A DNA stretch of 64,000 bases from JAGQVA01 sp033764335. Its GTDB lineage: Bacteria; Bacteroidota; Bacteroidia; J057. The position numbers and the translations under genes are program-made. A model generated the notes under the pieces. That model did not search any database. It saw only the letters and a list, made by a program, of their open reading frames with translations, and was not told where the DNA came from. The stretch is from the NCBI GenBank assembly GCA_033764335.1, contig JANRJC010000059.1, forward strand, positions 1 through 64,000. The letters are read 5' to 3'. Positions 26,846 to 34,951 of the stretch are shown here, piece after piece (positions within the stretch are counted from its first letter, which is position 1; each line of letters starts with the position of its first letter).

Positions 26846-28393
26846 TTATCGGTTGCGGCCATATTGTTCGTGGCTGGAAACCCAATCCGAAGAGGAAATA
26901 GCGGAAGCCAGCGAAAGTTCACCCGCGAGGACGACGCCGGCGACGATTTCAGCAAATTTATGAACCTTTCCCCGCCCATAACAACCCAATAGTTCCAAAC
27001 ACTCTTTTTGAGTGGCCAGGCCGGTACCGCCGCCGTAAGTAGCGACAATGAGTGAGGGAATGGTCACGGAAAAATACAGATCATTTTCGGCGGTAAGCTC
27101 GGTATAGGCAATACCCGCAGAAGATTCGGAGACATTGGCGACATCCTGACCGGTGGCAATAAACATCGCAGTGATGCCATTGGCGGAGTGAAGCCCGTTG
27201 TTGTTGGCACCGGAAAGAATTGTACCCACATTTGCAACTCCCGCGTGATACGCGAGGGTCTTTGTGTCCACCCTCATATACTGTTCGAGGATATCACGTT
27301 TGATAATACACTCTGCTGTTACACGTTTTCCCCGGGTATGCATGACGTTTACCTGAGAGGCTTTTTTGTCTGTGGCGAGGTTGGATTCGAGGTAAAAATG
27401 GGTGATCGGATATTCTTTATAATGATCCAGAATCCAGCTACAGGCGGCAAAAGTGGCGCGGCCCACCATATTTTGCCCGGCGGCGTCGCCGGTAGTATAG
27501 TTGAAGCGGAGATAGGCAAATTTGCTGGCAAGGTAGGGATCAATATAGGAAAGTTTGCCTATGCTGGTAGTGGCCTCGGCATGTCCGGCGATTTCGGTAA
27601 AATGAGCCTGCACCCATTTGACAAACTCACGGGCAGCGCGGGCATCCTGCATGACAAATACCGGCGCACGTTGCATAACATCGTCCACAACACTACATTT
27701 TACTCCCCCACAGGCGTTGACGAGTTTTATGCCCCGATTGTAAGAAGCTACCAATGTACCCTCGGTGGTCGCCATTGGGATCAAAAAATCGCCCTGCGCA
27801 TGTTCACCATTAATGGTCAGTGGCCCGGCCATACCGATAGGCACCTGAGCAACCCCTACAAAATGTTCGCAATTACCTGCTGTGATATGCGGGTCAAAGG
27901 AATAATGAGAAATATGTTCCAGCTTTTTCTCGGTATAATCCTCCACAAACTTCTGGCGGATTTTAATGATCTCCTCGTCGTAGTCGTCGGTTTTGCTACG
28001 AGGAATGACCACGGTACGGTTTTCTTTTGCGGTAATTCCGCCTTCGACTTTTAGCTTCAATTTCCCGAAGGGTTTGGCTTCAAAACCGATTTCGATTTTA
28101 TGTTTTCCTTCGGGTAAATGAGTTATATCCGCCACAATGTCCATTACTTCGCGCAGCGGAAAACTAATCGGTTTCTGAGGAGAAATATCATTGGGTGTAA
28201 GGGTTTTTCCGTCGGAAAGGACAATCGTGATTTTCTGCCGGGGAACTTCCGTTTCTCCTATATTTAAGCTTGTAAGAGAAATAATAGTGGCATCACTTAA
28301 ACGGTTTTTCATGGAAAACTGAACGCCGTTCTCAACGTTTTTCAGGCTGCCAAAGGTGTATAACTGTTTGAGCAGCAAACTGGGGATTAGCAT
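26846..28393 (-). CDS. Hydroxymethylglutaryl-CoA reductase, class I-like
   Basis: 515 residues. The catalytic core spans about 145-515: MATTEGTLVAS (E211), LATDKKASQVN (K343), GQDVAN (D417) and a C-terminal SSHEQYGRNR (H508), plus GDAAGQNMV for the CoA/NADPH site. These are the four catalytic residues of class I enzymes, which reduce HMG-CoA to mevalonate with NADPH in isoprenoid synthesis. The first 120 residues are an extra beta-rich domain (LTPNDISPQKPISFPLREVM) instead of a membrane anchor. Implies the mevalonate route in this organism. No other mevalonate gene is nearby. Confidence 0.93.
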   Translation of the reverse strand: MLIPSLLLKQLYTFGSLKNVENGVQFSMKNRLSDATIISLTSLNIGETEVPRQKITIVLSDGKTLTPNDISPQKPISFPLREVMDIVADITHLPEGKHKIEIGFEAKPFGKLKLKVEGGITAKENRTVVIPRSKTDDYDEEIIKIRQKFVEDYTEKKLEHISHYSFDPHITAGNCEHFVGVAQVPIGMAGPLTINGEHAQGDFLIPMATTEGTLVASYNRGIKLVNACGGVKCSVVDDVMQRAPVFVMQDARAAREFVKWVQAHFTEIAGHAEATTSIGKLSYIDPYLASKFAYLRFNYTTGDAAGQNMVGRATFAACSWILDHYKEYPITHFYLESNLATDKKASQVNVMHTRGKRVTAECIIKRDILEQYMRVDTKTLAYHAGVANVGTILSGANNNGLHSANGITAMFIATGQDVANVSESSAGIAYTELTAENDLYFSVTIPSLIVATYGGGTGLATQKECLELLGCYGRGKVHKFAEIVAGVVLAGELSLASAISSSDWVSSHEQYGRNR

Positions 28394-28465
28394 AAAATTT
28401 CGGTTTAAATGTGGGACGAGGTTTGCGTCAATTTAAGCAATTCACCCACTTTTACAAACCTTCTT

Positions 28466-29278
28466 TCAGGATTCTGAGTAGCCTTTTATGAGTGCAAGAA
28501 TTTTATCCATCTGCTCCAGTGTAGAAAAATAGCCTACCTCAAATATTTTTTCAACTTTACCGGGGTCAAACGTTCCGTACATACTCAGTTCTTGGGGGCA
28601 GATGTAAACATCACAAAGGGGTAATTGTGCCTGAGTTGTGGTATCCGAACCCAGTTCAAAAACCCTTTGGGAAATCTCTAGGAATCCATCCAGGTCTTTT
28701 AAAGTTACCTGGCGTAAGGGGCTGACATTCACACCGATGGTAACGTCGCAGTGGTTTTTTACTGCCTGTACGGGAAAGTTGTTTAGAATACCTCCGTCCA
28801 TATAAAGTTCGCCTTCGATCTCCGTAGGGGTAAAAATAATAGGAAAGGAAGCCGAGGCAATAATGGGTTTAATCAGTGGGCCGGAATCAAAAATCCGGAG
28901 TTTTGCATGGATAATATCCGTGGCAGTTACCCGGAGTTTTTTGTGAAGTTCTTCAAAAGATTTTTGGGTAATATATTTTTCCAGGGAGCCGATCATTTTT
29001 TCGGTGTCCACCAGCCCGGGTTTGCCGAAGGCAAACCTTCCAAACTGGAAAAGTTCTTCTTCTTCCCAAAACCGAAGCATATCGGTTATGGAACAGCCGG
29101 CGGCATATAATGCCCCGACAATCGCACCGGCACTCGTGCCGGCGACAATATCGGGTTGGACATTATATTCTTCGAGGGCGCGTAATACTCCGATATGGGC
29201 GATACCTCGGTATCCACCGCCGGAAAGTGCTAATCCCAGGGATTTCATTGGTTTGTGTTTTTTGTCAAAATCATTCAT
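28466..29278 (-). CDS. Patatin-like phospholipase
   Basis: 270 residues from ATG 29278, which overlaps the stop of the upstream VWA gene by 8 bp; a further upstream ATG at 29305 would lie deeper inside that gene. The oxyanion motif SGGGYRG, nucleophile elbow GTSAG (S49) and DGG (D161) form the intact Ser-Asp dyad. No signal peptide or barrel domain, so a cytoplasmic RssA/YjjU-like patatin. Probably co-transcribed with the VWA gene. Lipid substrate unknown. Confidence 0.9.
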   Translation of the reverse strand: MNDFDKKHKPMKSLGLALSGGGYRGIAHIGVLRALEEYNVQPDIVAGTSAGAIVGALYAAGCSITDMLRFWEEEELFQFGRFAFGKPGLVDTEKMIGSLEKYITQKSFEELHKKLRVTATDIIHAKLRIFDSGPLIKPIIASASFPIIFTPTEIEGELYMDGGILNNFPVQAVKNHCDVTIGVNVSPLRQVTLKDLDGFLEISQRVFELGSDTTTQAQLPLCDVYICPQELSMYGTFDPGKVEKIFEVGYFSTLEQMDKILALIKGYSES

Positions 29279-30494
29279 AACTCCGGGAACTGCCTTCATC
29301 GCCATATTTGATCCGGAGGTCTTTCAGCGATTTCATCGCTCGCTGAATGCCTTCGAGTGTCATCGGAAACATACGGAAGTCCGTAAATTTTCGCAAAATT
29401 TCGGTGGATTTATAGTAGTTCCAGGCGTATTCGGGATTGGGATTGATCCAGGCGATATAGGGAAAATGTTCTTTCAGTCGCTGAAGCCAGACCATGCCGG
29501 GTTCTTCGTTCCAATGTTCGACACTGCCCCCCCGGTACATGATTTCGATGGGGGACATCGCCGCGTCACCGACAAATATGACCTTATAGTCGCGGTTATA
29601 GGTATTGAGCAACTGCCAGGTGGGAATGCGCTCAGCGTATCGGCGGCGATTGTCTTTCCACACAAATTCATACAGGCAGTTGTGAAAGTAGTAATATTCC
29701 AAATGTTTGAACTCATGCCGGGCAGCGGAAAAAAGCTGCGAACATAATTCTACGTGGTCATCCATCGAACCGCCAATATCGAGCAGCAACAGGACTTTGA
29801 CGCGGTTTTTGCGGGAAGGTACCATCTGAATATCGAGCATGCCTGCATTTTCGGAGGTTTTCCGAATGGTTCCCTTCAGGTCAAGCTCATCGGCTCGCCC
29901 TTCCCGCGTGAGCACACGCAGGCGTTTGAGCAGGAGTTTAAGGTTGCGGGTGTTGAGTTCAAGTTTGTCGTTGAGGTTGGCGTATTGTCGTTTGTCCCAG
30001 ACCTTGATTGCGTTGCGGTTGCCCATGCTGTTGGGGCCGGTACGAAATCCTTCAGGATTAAATCCTTCGGCACCAAAAGGCGATTTCCCCCCCGTGCCTA
30101 TCCACGTTTCGCCTCCTTCATGGCGGTCGTCTTGCTCGGCCATTAGCTGTTTAAACCGCTCGATGAGAGCATCCAGCCCGCCGAGGGATTCAATAGCCTT
30201 CAGATCGTCGGGATCGAGGATTTTGGCGAGTTCGGCGCGGAGCCATTCTTCCGGTACTTTCTCCCAGAAATTGTCGTTCATCCCGTCTTTTCCATGGAAA
30301 TATTTTCCAAACAACACGTCAAACGTATCGAGTTGCCCTTCATGTTTGACCAAAACGGTGCGTGCGAGGTAATAAAAATCCTCCAGGTCGGCGCCGGTTA
30401 TGTTCTTTTCCAATGCTTCAAGCAAGTCGAGATACTCACGTATTGTGGTATTTACGCCATTCTGCCGGAGGGAAAGGAAAAAATCTATAAACAT
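29271..30494 (-). CDS. VWA domain protein of the MoxR-associated (CoxE-like) type
   Basis: 407 residues. The N-terminal half is helical (MFIDFFLSLRQNGVNTTIREYLDLLEALE). The VWA domain starts at about 230, where KVLLLLDIGGSMDDHVEL is a MIDAS motif (DxGxS; the usual DxSxS has Gly for the first Ser). Such proteins pair with MoxR AAA+ ATPases to mature or remodel other proteins, for example CO dehydrogenase CoxE-CoxD. The expected MoxR partner is found 3.5 kb upstream on the same strand (34028-34870) rather than directly adjacent. Followed by patatin in an overlapping arrangement. Confidence 0.85.
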   Translation of the reverse strand: MFIDFFLSLRQNGVNTTIREYLDLLEALEKNITGADLEDFYYLARTVLVKHEGQLDTFDVLFGKYFHGKDGMNDNFWEKVPEEWLRAELAKILDPDDLKAIESLGGLDALIERFKQLMAEQDDRHEGGETWIGTGGKSPFGAEGFNPEGFRTGPNSMGNRNAIKVWDKRQYANLNDKLELNTRNLKLLLKRLRVLTREGRADELDLKGTIRKTSENAGMLDIQMVPSRKNRVKVLLLLDIGGSMDDHVELCSQLFSAARHEFKHLEYYYFHNCLYEFVWKDNRRRYAERIPTWQLLNTYNRDYKVIFVGDAAMSPIEIMYRGGSVEHWNEEPGMVWLQRLKEHFPYIAWINPNPEYAWNYYKSTEILRKFTDFRMFPMTLEGIQRAMKSLKDLRIKYGDEGSSRSYE

Positions 30495-30570
30495 GGTCTG
30501 GGTTTTTAGATTTGAAACCTTAATATACGGGAAGAATAACCATTTTAAATACTCTTTTCAGCGATTTGAT

Positions 30571-31662
30571 TTATTCAAATGTTATTGGCTCAAAAAACTG
30601 TCTTCCAAAGGCATAAGAAACTAAACCTTCGTATTGCAATCGTCCAATGATAATAGCAGGATGAGTATTGAATTTTGCTGCAAACTCTATAACATCATCT
30701 TCCGTTACTCTGAATCGCCGTAAAATTTCTGCTTGTTCCTCTTTTGAAAGCGTCCATTTTATGGCGAAGTTGTCGGCTTCCTTTTCTTTTTCCTTGTCTT
30801 TATCGGAGTAGTCAATATTTTCTAAAAAAATATCTTTCTTTCCGTGCAGTAAAATATGTCCTGCTTCGTGAAAAAAGGTAAACCAAAAACTATCGTTGCG
30901 CTTGTAACGACCTGTCAGTTGAATTAACGGGGTATCATTCAGCCAACGAGTACTGCCATTGATAGGAGCCTTATTGATACAGGGAGTATGCACAACTTTT
31001 ACACCTGTACTTAAACAGGTGTCCTGCAATAACTTAAAAAAGTTTTCAGGATGTTTTGCCATAAGGTTTTTTATTTCTGCTAGCTTTCCTTTAAAGCTTT
31101 TTTCATCATACGGTCTGGCGGTCAATTCCGCAGCTTGTAATTCTCCTTTACGCAACCATGCCGATATAGCATACGGTTCTTTGGTGTGTGCTAGTGAAAT
31201 GCGAAATGCCACTTTTAGCTGCTGATTAAAATAGTAGTCTTCCCAGGCTGTATGGTTGCTGATGCTAAAAAACGCCAAAAGTTCAGATGTTTTCTCTTCA
31301 ATGGTGGTTTTAGCCGGTAGCCACCCTTTCTTCACCATATCAGCAATTGGGAATTTCTTTGCCCATTCGGTTGATTCAGAGAGGATTTCCCGCCGTTCTT
31401 TACGGGCAAGAAACTCGTCATAGCTACGTTGCATGTTGAGCCAAAAGTGAGCAGGTATTTTTAGGACATGTTCAAATTGTACCGCCATTTCCGGAGTAAT
31501 ACTACTTTTAGCTTTCAATATGGCAATCACGGTTTTTTCCGGTTTGCCTGTGCGAATGGCAAATTCCTTTGGCCCCATTCCCAACTCCTCTAGTTTTTCA
31601 GCTAACGTTTCGCCAGGATGAAAAGCGATTTGCGGATGGTATTGATTATTTTTAGGTGCCAT
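30571..31662 (-). CDS. HigA-type antitoxin fused to an ImmA/IrrE metallopeptidase domain
   Basis: 363 residues. The N-terminus is the HigA/VapI-type HTH (HPGETLAEKLEELGMGPKEF, then IRTGKPEKTVIAILKAKSSI). The C-terminal half is an ImmA/IrrE zinc peptidase with HEAGH (H265, E266, H269). It is downstream of the HigB-like gene by 24 bp, so it would bind and neutralise that toxin and repress the operon; the peptidase domain could release the repression in response to a signal (inference from ImmA-type regulators). Intact motifs. Confidence 0.85.
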   Translation of the reverse strand: MAPKNNQYHPQIAFHPGETLAEKLEELGMGPKEFAIRTGKPEKTVIAILKAKSSITPEMAVQFEHVLKIPAHFWLNMQRSYDEFLARKERREILSESTEWAKKFPIADMVKKGWLPAKTTIEEKTSELLAFFSISNHTAWEDYYFNQQLKVAFRISLAHTKEPYAISAWLRKGELQAAELTARPYDEKSFKGKLAEIKNLMAKHPENFFKLLQDTCLSTGVKVVHTPCINKAPINGSTRWLNDTPLIQLTGRYKRNDSFWFTFFHEAGHILLHGKKDIFLENIDYSDKDKEKEKEADNFAIKWTLSKEEQAEILRRFRVTEDDVIEFAAKFNTHPAIIIGRLQYEGLVSYAFGRQFFEPITFE

Positions 31663-31686
31663 TATATGCTGTTTTTGCTTCGTTGT

Positions 31687-32025
31687 TTATTTTCCATGAT
31701 AATTGGTAATCTCTAAAATTTCCACTCCTACAATTTCAAGCCAGATATATTTGCCATGTTGATCTGTAGGTATGGGCTTTTCGTGTGGTTCAAATACCAA
31801 GCGATAAGGTTGATCAAGGTCGCAAGCCCATTGCCCTTTGCGGTCGCCGGTTAGTTCATGATAACGACCGGGCAGGTGGCGAACATCTTCGAGCGAAAGA
31901 GCATTGCGGAGGTCACCAAGTCGTTTGTTATAGAGTTTCGCACGAATTTGCCCCATTTCCTTCTGGCACTTCTTAAAATCATTCGCCAGCTTTTCCAGTT
32001 TATTATCATCAAAAGTTATTTCCAA
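31687..32025 (-). CDS. HigB/RelE-family toxin
   Basis: 112 residues, typical size. The pattern RLGDLRNALSLEDVRHLPGRYHEL, GQWACDLDQPYRLVFEP and a final VEILEITNYHGK fits the HigB/RelE/ParE fold of ribosome-dependent mRNA interferases. It is the first gene of a toxin-antitoxin operon, the toxin-first order characteristic of higBA. An imperfect inverted repeat lies upstream of its start. Intact, so possibly active. Confidence 0.85.
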   Translation of the reverse strand: MEITFDDNKLEKLANDFKKCQKEMGQIRAKLYNKRLGDLRNALSLEDVRHLPGRYHELTGDRKGQWACDLDQPYRLVFEPHEKPIPTDQHGKYIWLEIVGVEILEITNYHGK

Positions 32026-32038
32026 AATAATAAATCAT

Positions 32039-32061
32039 ACATTTTGATTTACATCAAATGT
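32039..32061. promoter_or_regulatory. Candidate operator of the higBA-like operon
   Basis: ACATTTTGAT-TTAC-ATCAAATGT: an inverted repeat, perfect apart from one extra T, 13 bp upstream of the toxin start. HigA proteins repress their own operon by binding such palindromes; direct binding is inference. Confidence 0.4.
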
Positions 32062-32207
32062 AAGTTAAAAAAATGGATCGTACAAGTCGAACCGCTCTAT
32101 TTACCAATGTGTATTAGGACGACAGTGCCACAATCAAACATTATGAATAAAAACAGCCTTTTACCAACAAAAAACAGAGAATAAAAAGTAACTTTCGGAA
32201 ATTAAAT

Positions 32208-32458
32208 ATGACAACAGAAATGCATCCATTTGAGAGGGTTTTATTAGTTTCAACGGACCCGGCGGTGCAACAACAAAGAAAGCCATCTACAAATACTACT
32301 ATCATTATGCCTATCCGCTTGGTGCAGCACAAGAAAGACCGCAACTAATTCCTGCATTCATTGAGGATAAAAACGGACACATCCTGCCTTATGTAAAATT
32401 TGAAGGCGGTTCTCTGACTATTGCTGACGAAGCAATTAACATTTTAAACCGAATCTGA
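32208..32458 (+). pseudogene. Frameshifted small ORF coupled to the methyltransferase
   Basis: From ATG 32208 the frame reads MTTEMHPFE and then leaves the coding pattern. A second frame, open from 32234 to a TGA at 32456-32458, reads EGFISFNGPGGATTKKAIY and continues to FEGGSLTIADEAINILNRI. Removing two bases (AG) from GAGAGG at about 32234-32239 would join the two into one protein of about 82 residues. Its stop overlaps the methyltransferase ATG (TGATG), typical of an operon partner. The family is not recognised; it could be a small restriction-modification companion or the tail of a lost larger gene. Confidence 0.5.
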
Positions 32459-34011
32459 TGAAAAAGGTAAAGGCACACCAGAAATTACCAACCGACTGGA
32501 ACGAAAGAGAAATCCTTCGTGACAAAGGCCAATTTTGGACACCCAATTGGGTTGCGGAAGCAATGGTAGCTTATGTTTCACAGGACACAGATTTGGTTTT
32601 TGACCCAGCAACAGGAAGAGGTGCTTTTTATGAAGCATTATTAAAACTCAATAAAAACGACATTTCATTCTTTAGAACCGATATTGACCCCGATGTTTTG
32701 TCGGATGAGATTTACAACAATGAAAAGTGCTTAGTTGAAAATAGAGATTTTATAAAAAATCCCCCGAATAGAAAATTCAAAGCAATAGTTGCAAATCCAC
32801 CTTACATAAGACATCACAGAATTGATGAAGATACTAAACTGCTTCTCAAGAAAATTGCGACCTCGATAACGGGAAATTCGATAGACGGCAGAGCGGGCTA
32901 TCACATTTATTTTTTAATTCAAGCCCTAAATTTTTTGGAGCAAGACGGAAAACTTGCTTTCATTATGCCTGCTGACACTTGCGAGGGAAAATTTGCTGAA
33001 AATTTATGGAAATGGATTTCGGAAAAATTTTGCATTGAATGTATAATTGCATTTGATCAAAAGGCTACGCCTTTTCCAAATGTTGATACCAATGCAATCG
33101 TTTTTCTGATAAAGAATTCTAAACCCCAAAAAACATTGCAATGGGTAAAAGTTAACGAGGCATATTCATCCGACTTATTGCAGTTTATATCTTCTAATTT
33201 CAAAGAACAGGAGTTTCGTAGTTTAGAGGTAGTTCATCGTCAGTTAAAAGAAGGTCTTGCCACAGGCTTATCTCGACCTGAGCAAAATCATAGTGGTTTC
33301 AAATTTCATTTGAATAATTTTGCAAACGTAATGAGGGGCATTGCAACAGGCTCAAATGAATTTTTCTTTTTGACGGCTCAACAAGTTAAAGAATTGAATA
33401 TTTCAAATGAATTTCTAAAAAGAGCAATTGGCAGAACAAAAGATGCCACTGAAAGTATTTTAAGATTAAAGGATGTTGAAGAATTAGACAGAGAAAATCG
33501 TCCGACTTATTTACTCTCAATAAATGGGCAAGAAAGTTATCCAAAGTCAATAAAGGATTATTTGAAGATAGGTGAAGAAATGGGGCTTCCGACACGTTCA
33601 CTAATTCAACAAAGAAAACCCTGGTATAAAATGGAACAACGAAAAGTTCCACCCTTGTTGTTTGCATACCTCGGCAGGCGAAATATAAGGTTTATTAAAA
33701 ATGAAGCGGGTGTGTTACCATTGACAGGTTTTCTTTGTGTTTACCCAATTTATGATGACCAAGAATACATTGACAATCTTTGGCAAGCATTAAATCATCC
33801 TGACACTTTAGAGAACTTAAAACTCGTTGGTAAAAGTTATGGTTCAGGAGCAATAAAAGTTGAGCCGGGCAACCTTAATAAACTTCCCATTCCTGAACAC
33901 ATTGTTTCAGCGTACAACCTCAAACGACCATACAAAAACGTTAACGGACAACTTGAAATTTTTCGTGAGTCAAAGACAAAATATGGAACGACAAAAAAGA
34001 AGGGAGGCTAA
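32458..34011 (+). CDS. TaqI/Eco57I-type N6-adenine DNA methyltransferase
   Basis: 517 residues. The SAM-binding motif I region is FDPATGRGAFYEALL, the catalytic motif IV is NPPY (N113-P114-P115-Y116) and the remainder is a target-recognition region (VMRGIATGSNEFFFLT; KVPPLLFAYLGRRNIRFI; PIPEHIV at the end). This is the TaqI class of adenine-N6 methyltransferases, which often carries a specificity domain in the same chain. No restriction gene is recognisable beside it, so it is an orphan methylase or a remnant of a restriction-modification system. AT-rich compared with neighbours, which suggests acquisition by transfer. Confidence 0.9.
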   Translation: MKKVKAHQKLPTDWNEREILRDKGQFWTPNWVAEAMVAYVSQDTDLVFDPATGRGAFYEALLKLNKNDISFFRTDIDPDVLSDEIYNNEKCLVENRDFIKNPPNRKFKAIVANPPYIRHHRIDEDTKLLLKKIATSITGNSIDGRAGYHIYFLIQALNFLEQDGKLAFIMPADTCEGKFAENLWKWISEKFCIECIIAFDQKATPFPNVDTNAIVFLIKNSKPQKTLQWVKVNEAYSSDLLQFISSNFKEQEFRSLEVVHRQLKEGLATGLSRPEQNHSGFKFHLNNFANVMRGIATGSNEFFFLTAQQVKELNISNEFLKRAIGRTKDATESILRLKDVEELDRENRPTYLLSINGQESYPKSIKDYLKIGEEMGLPTRSLIQQRKPWYKMEQRKVPPLLFAYLGRRNIRFIKNEAGVLPLTGFLCVYPIYDDQEYIDNLWQALNHPDTLENLKLVGKSYGSGAIKVEPGNLNKLPIPEHIVSAYNLKRPYKNVNGQLEIFRESKTKYGTTKKKGG

Positions 34012-34027
34012 CCGCCATTTTGCCTAA

Positions 34028-34870
34028 TCAATTCCCCTGCTTCCCCCACTTCCGCAACTGCTCGATCAGTTGAAAGTCTTGTTCGTTTTTGATCAGGGCT
34101 CCGGCCATTGGCGGAAGGTTTTCCCGAATATTTACCTCTTCCAGGTCTTTGAGGCTGATGCGCTCCAGAATAAGCAGTTTTATCCAGTCTATGAGTTCGC
34201 TGGTGGAAGGTTTTTTCTTGAGGCCTTTGATGTCGCGGACTTCGTAAAAAATTTTCATCGCCCGATCCAGCAGTTTCTGGTTGAGATTGGGATGGTGTAC
34301 ATCTACGATCTGCTTCATCGTGCCTGCGTCAGGAAATTTGATATAGTGAAAAAAACACCTGCGTAAAAAAGCGTCAGGCAATTCTTTTTCATTATTGGAA
34401 GTGATGATAACTACCGGGCGTTTTTTTGCCTTAATGGTCTGCTGGAGTTCGTAGCAGTAAAACTCCATCCGGTCGAGTTCGAGCAGGAGGTCATTGGGAA
34501 ATTCGATGTCGGCCTTGTCTATTTCATCTATCAAAAGTATTACCTGATCCTCTGCCGTAAACGCCTCCCAAAGTTTGCCCTTTTTGATATAATTGCCAAT
34601 ATCTTCTACACGCTCCGAACCCAGTTGGGAATCGCGGAGACGGGATACGGCGTCGTATTCATACAATCCCTGTTGGGCGATAGTGGTGGATTTGATATAC
34701 CAGGTAAGGATGGGTTTTCCCAGTGCTCGGGCAATTTCATGAGCAAGGAGGGTTTTACCTGTACCCGGCTCTCCTTTCACCAAGAGGGGTTTTTCCAGGT
34801 GAATCGCTGCGTTTACCGCAATCTGTAACTCGCGGGTGGCGATGTATGTATCTGTGCCTTTGAATTTCAT
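34028..34870 (-). CDS. MoxR-family AAA+ ATPase
   Basis: 280 residues. Walker A GEPGTGKT (K39), Walker B ILLIDEIDKAD and sensor 1 VIITSNNEKELPDAFLRRC with an Arg finger are intact. The length and the specific C-terminus are those of MoxR/CoxD-type ATPases that act with VWA proteins. The expected VWA partner is at 29271-30494 on the same strand, separated by the higBA/methyltransferase island. Probably both genes are still functional, but they can no longer be in one short transcript. Confidence 0.92.
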   Translation of the reverse strand: MKFKGTDTYIATRELQIAVNAAIHLEKPLLVKGEPGTGKTLLAHEIARALGKPILTWYIKSTTIAQQGLYEYDAVSRLRDSQLGSERVEDIGNYIKKGKLWEAFTAEDQVILLIDEIDKADIEFPNDLLLELDRMEFYCYELQQTIKAKKRPVVIITSNNEKELPDAFLRRCFFHYIKFPDAGTMKQIVDVHHPNLNQKLLDRAMKIFYEVRDIKGLKKKPSTSELIDWIKLLILERISLKDLEEVNIRENLPPMAGALIKNEQDFQLIEQLRKWGKQGN

Positions 34871-34951
34871 CTGACCCGTAAATTACGTACATTTACCCAA
34901 AATCCTACGGGCAAATCTCGATGACAAAAATTTTTCGGACAATACTTTTTT

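Noticed and set aside
26571..26963. A 130-codon plus-strand frame before the HMG-CoA reductase gene
   Set aside because: It runs into the reductase gene antisense and has no start context or motif.
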